Notes under the pieces: model-generated | The model's input: the letters and a program-made list of their open reading frames with translations, nothing else | The model's database searches: none | Told to the model about the DNA's origin: nothing | In this document: positions 63,396 to 64,000 of the stretch, one piece after another | How the letters are laid out: every line of letters starts with the position of its first letter | Position numbering within the stretch: position 1 is the stretch's first letter | Assembly (NCBI RefSeq): GCF_003590095.1 | Contig: NC_039483.1 | Location: forward strand, 930,001-994,000 | Source: Trichoplusia ni | Lineage: Eukaryota > Arthropoda > Insecta > Lepidoptera > Noctuidae | Direction: 5' to 3' | DNA: 64,000 nucleotides | Translations under genes and position numbers: made by a program

Positions 63396-63507
63396 GAGTA
63401 GTGTAAGTAGTGTAAGTAGTGTAAGTAGTGTAAGTAGTGTAAGTAGTGTAGTAGTGTAAGTAGTGTGGTAGTGTAAGTAGTGTAGTAGTGAAGTAGTGTA
63501 GTAGTGT
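63396..63507. repeat. 9-bp minisatellite (GTGTAAGTA)n
   Basis: About five perfect GTGTAAGTA units are followed by degenerate units where the spacing changes (GTGTAGTA, GTGGTAGTG, GTGAAGTA). The translated frames on the opposite strand (LHYLHYLHY type) are artefacts of the repeat. Confidence 0.9.
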
Positions 63508-63893
63508 TATCGGGTTGTGAGGTGCCCACCCAAACAAAATATGTATCCTAGTGAACGAGCCGACTCGTTATACCAATTAACTTAGAAATATACTCGAAAA
63601 CCGCTTATCTTATAGGTAGTTAAGGGTAAGATCATCTTACGTTAGATGAAAGAGGAACATCTTTGTAAAGTCAAGTGAATTTAGACCTAAACTGATATAT
63701 ATTTAAAGAAAACTATTAATCGTAGACGCTATTATTTTACTCAGTTCTAAGTAAGATGGAATGCAATATTTTGAAGAATATTTAATTTACTAATGTTGGT
63801 TATTATTTAGTAACTGTAAATATAGATCATGTTGAACATACTGAAGTAATTTCTACTCATAGGATATTTGAGGTAAAAAGCAGTTTAACAAGA

Positions 63894-64000
63894 TCCTTAC
63901 AAATAATATTATAAATGTGAAAGTACCTCTGTCGGTCTGTCTGTTACGCTTTCACGTCTAAACCACTGAACTGTTTTTAATGAAATTTGCCACAGATATA
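63894..64000 (+). mobile_element. Helitron-like element, family 2 (copy c, cut by the window end)
   Basis: The first about 107 bp of the family (TCCTTACAAATAATATTATA, then the TCTGTCTGTTACGCTTTCACG block). The rest lies outside the window. Confidence 0.8.

Noticed and set aside
63396..63507. CRISPR-like array
   Set aside because: The units are contiguous 9-mers without spacers, in an animal genome; it is a minisatellite.
63313..63537. Thr/Tyr repeat protein on the minus strand
   Set aside because: Direct translation of the 9-bp minisatellite.

Overview
The window is insect nuclear DNA, most probably from a moth or butterfly (Lepidoptera). It is AT-rich, gene-poor and intron-heavy. It carries non-autonomous Helitron-like repeats of the Lep1 type (5' TC, 3' CTAG, inserted between A and T), copies of the lepidopteran dispersed repeat containing 'ctggacataggcctc', and a tRNA-derived SINE family. 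No bacterial, viral or RNA genes were recognised.

I can support one protein-coding gene with confidence: a plus-strand Msx-class homeobox gene, the orthologue of Drosophila Drop / muscle segment homeobox (Dr/msh). It has three coding exons (32026-32596, 52862-53046, 53223-53486) that join in phase into a 339-residue protein. The protein has an N-terminal eh1 (Groucho-binding) motif, an acidic middle, a second conserved PTPFSALAAAA block, a 60-residue homeodomain split by an intron between homeodomain residues 44 and 45, and a His/Pro-rich tail. Intron 1 is about 20.3 kb and intron 2 only 176 bp. A GC-rich promoter and 5' UTR block with two upstream ORFs precedes exon 1. A short AT-rich 3' UTR with two Pumilio-type elements follows exon 3.

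Layout: 1-31.4 kb is upstream intergenic DNA with scattered SINE, Helitron-like and LINE-like copies, several unusual palindromic sequences and a few GC-richer islands that look regulatory. The gene runs from about 31.5 to 53.9 kb; its large first intron holds three Helitron-like copies, a MITE-like element and several GC-richer islands that are candidate enhancers. From 53.9 to 64 kb is downstream intergenic DNA with more Helitron-like and SINE copies, a near-perfect 71-bp hairpin, a 9-bp minisatellite and a truncated Helitron-like copy at the window edge.

I did not find a clear new multi-gene system. The most notable non-standard signals are a row of palindromes with 10-bp phasing in intron 1, three clusters of hairpins in non-coding DNA, a short palindromic repeat family with four dispersed copies, a small ORF with an internal duplication just upstream of the homeodomain exon, and a candidate Pho/YY1-type element 5 kb upstream of the gene. 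All functional statements about non-coding segments are inference.
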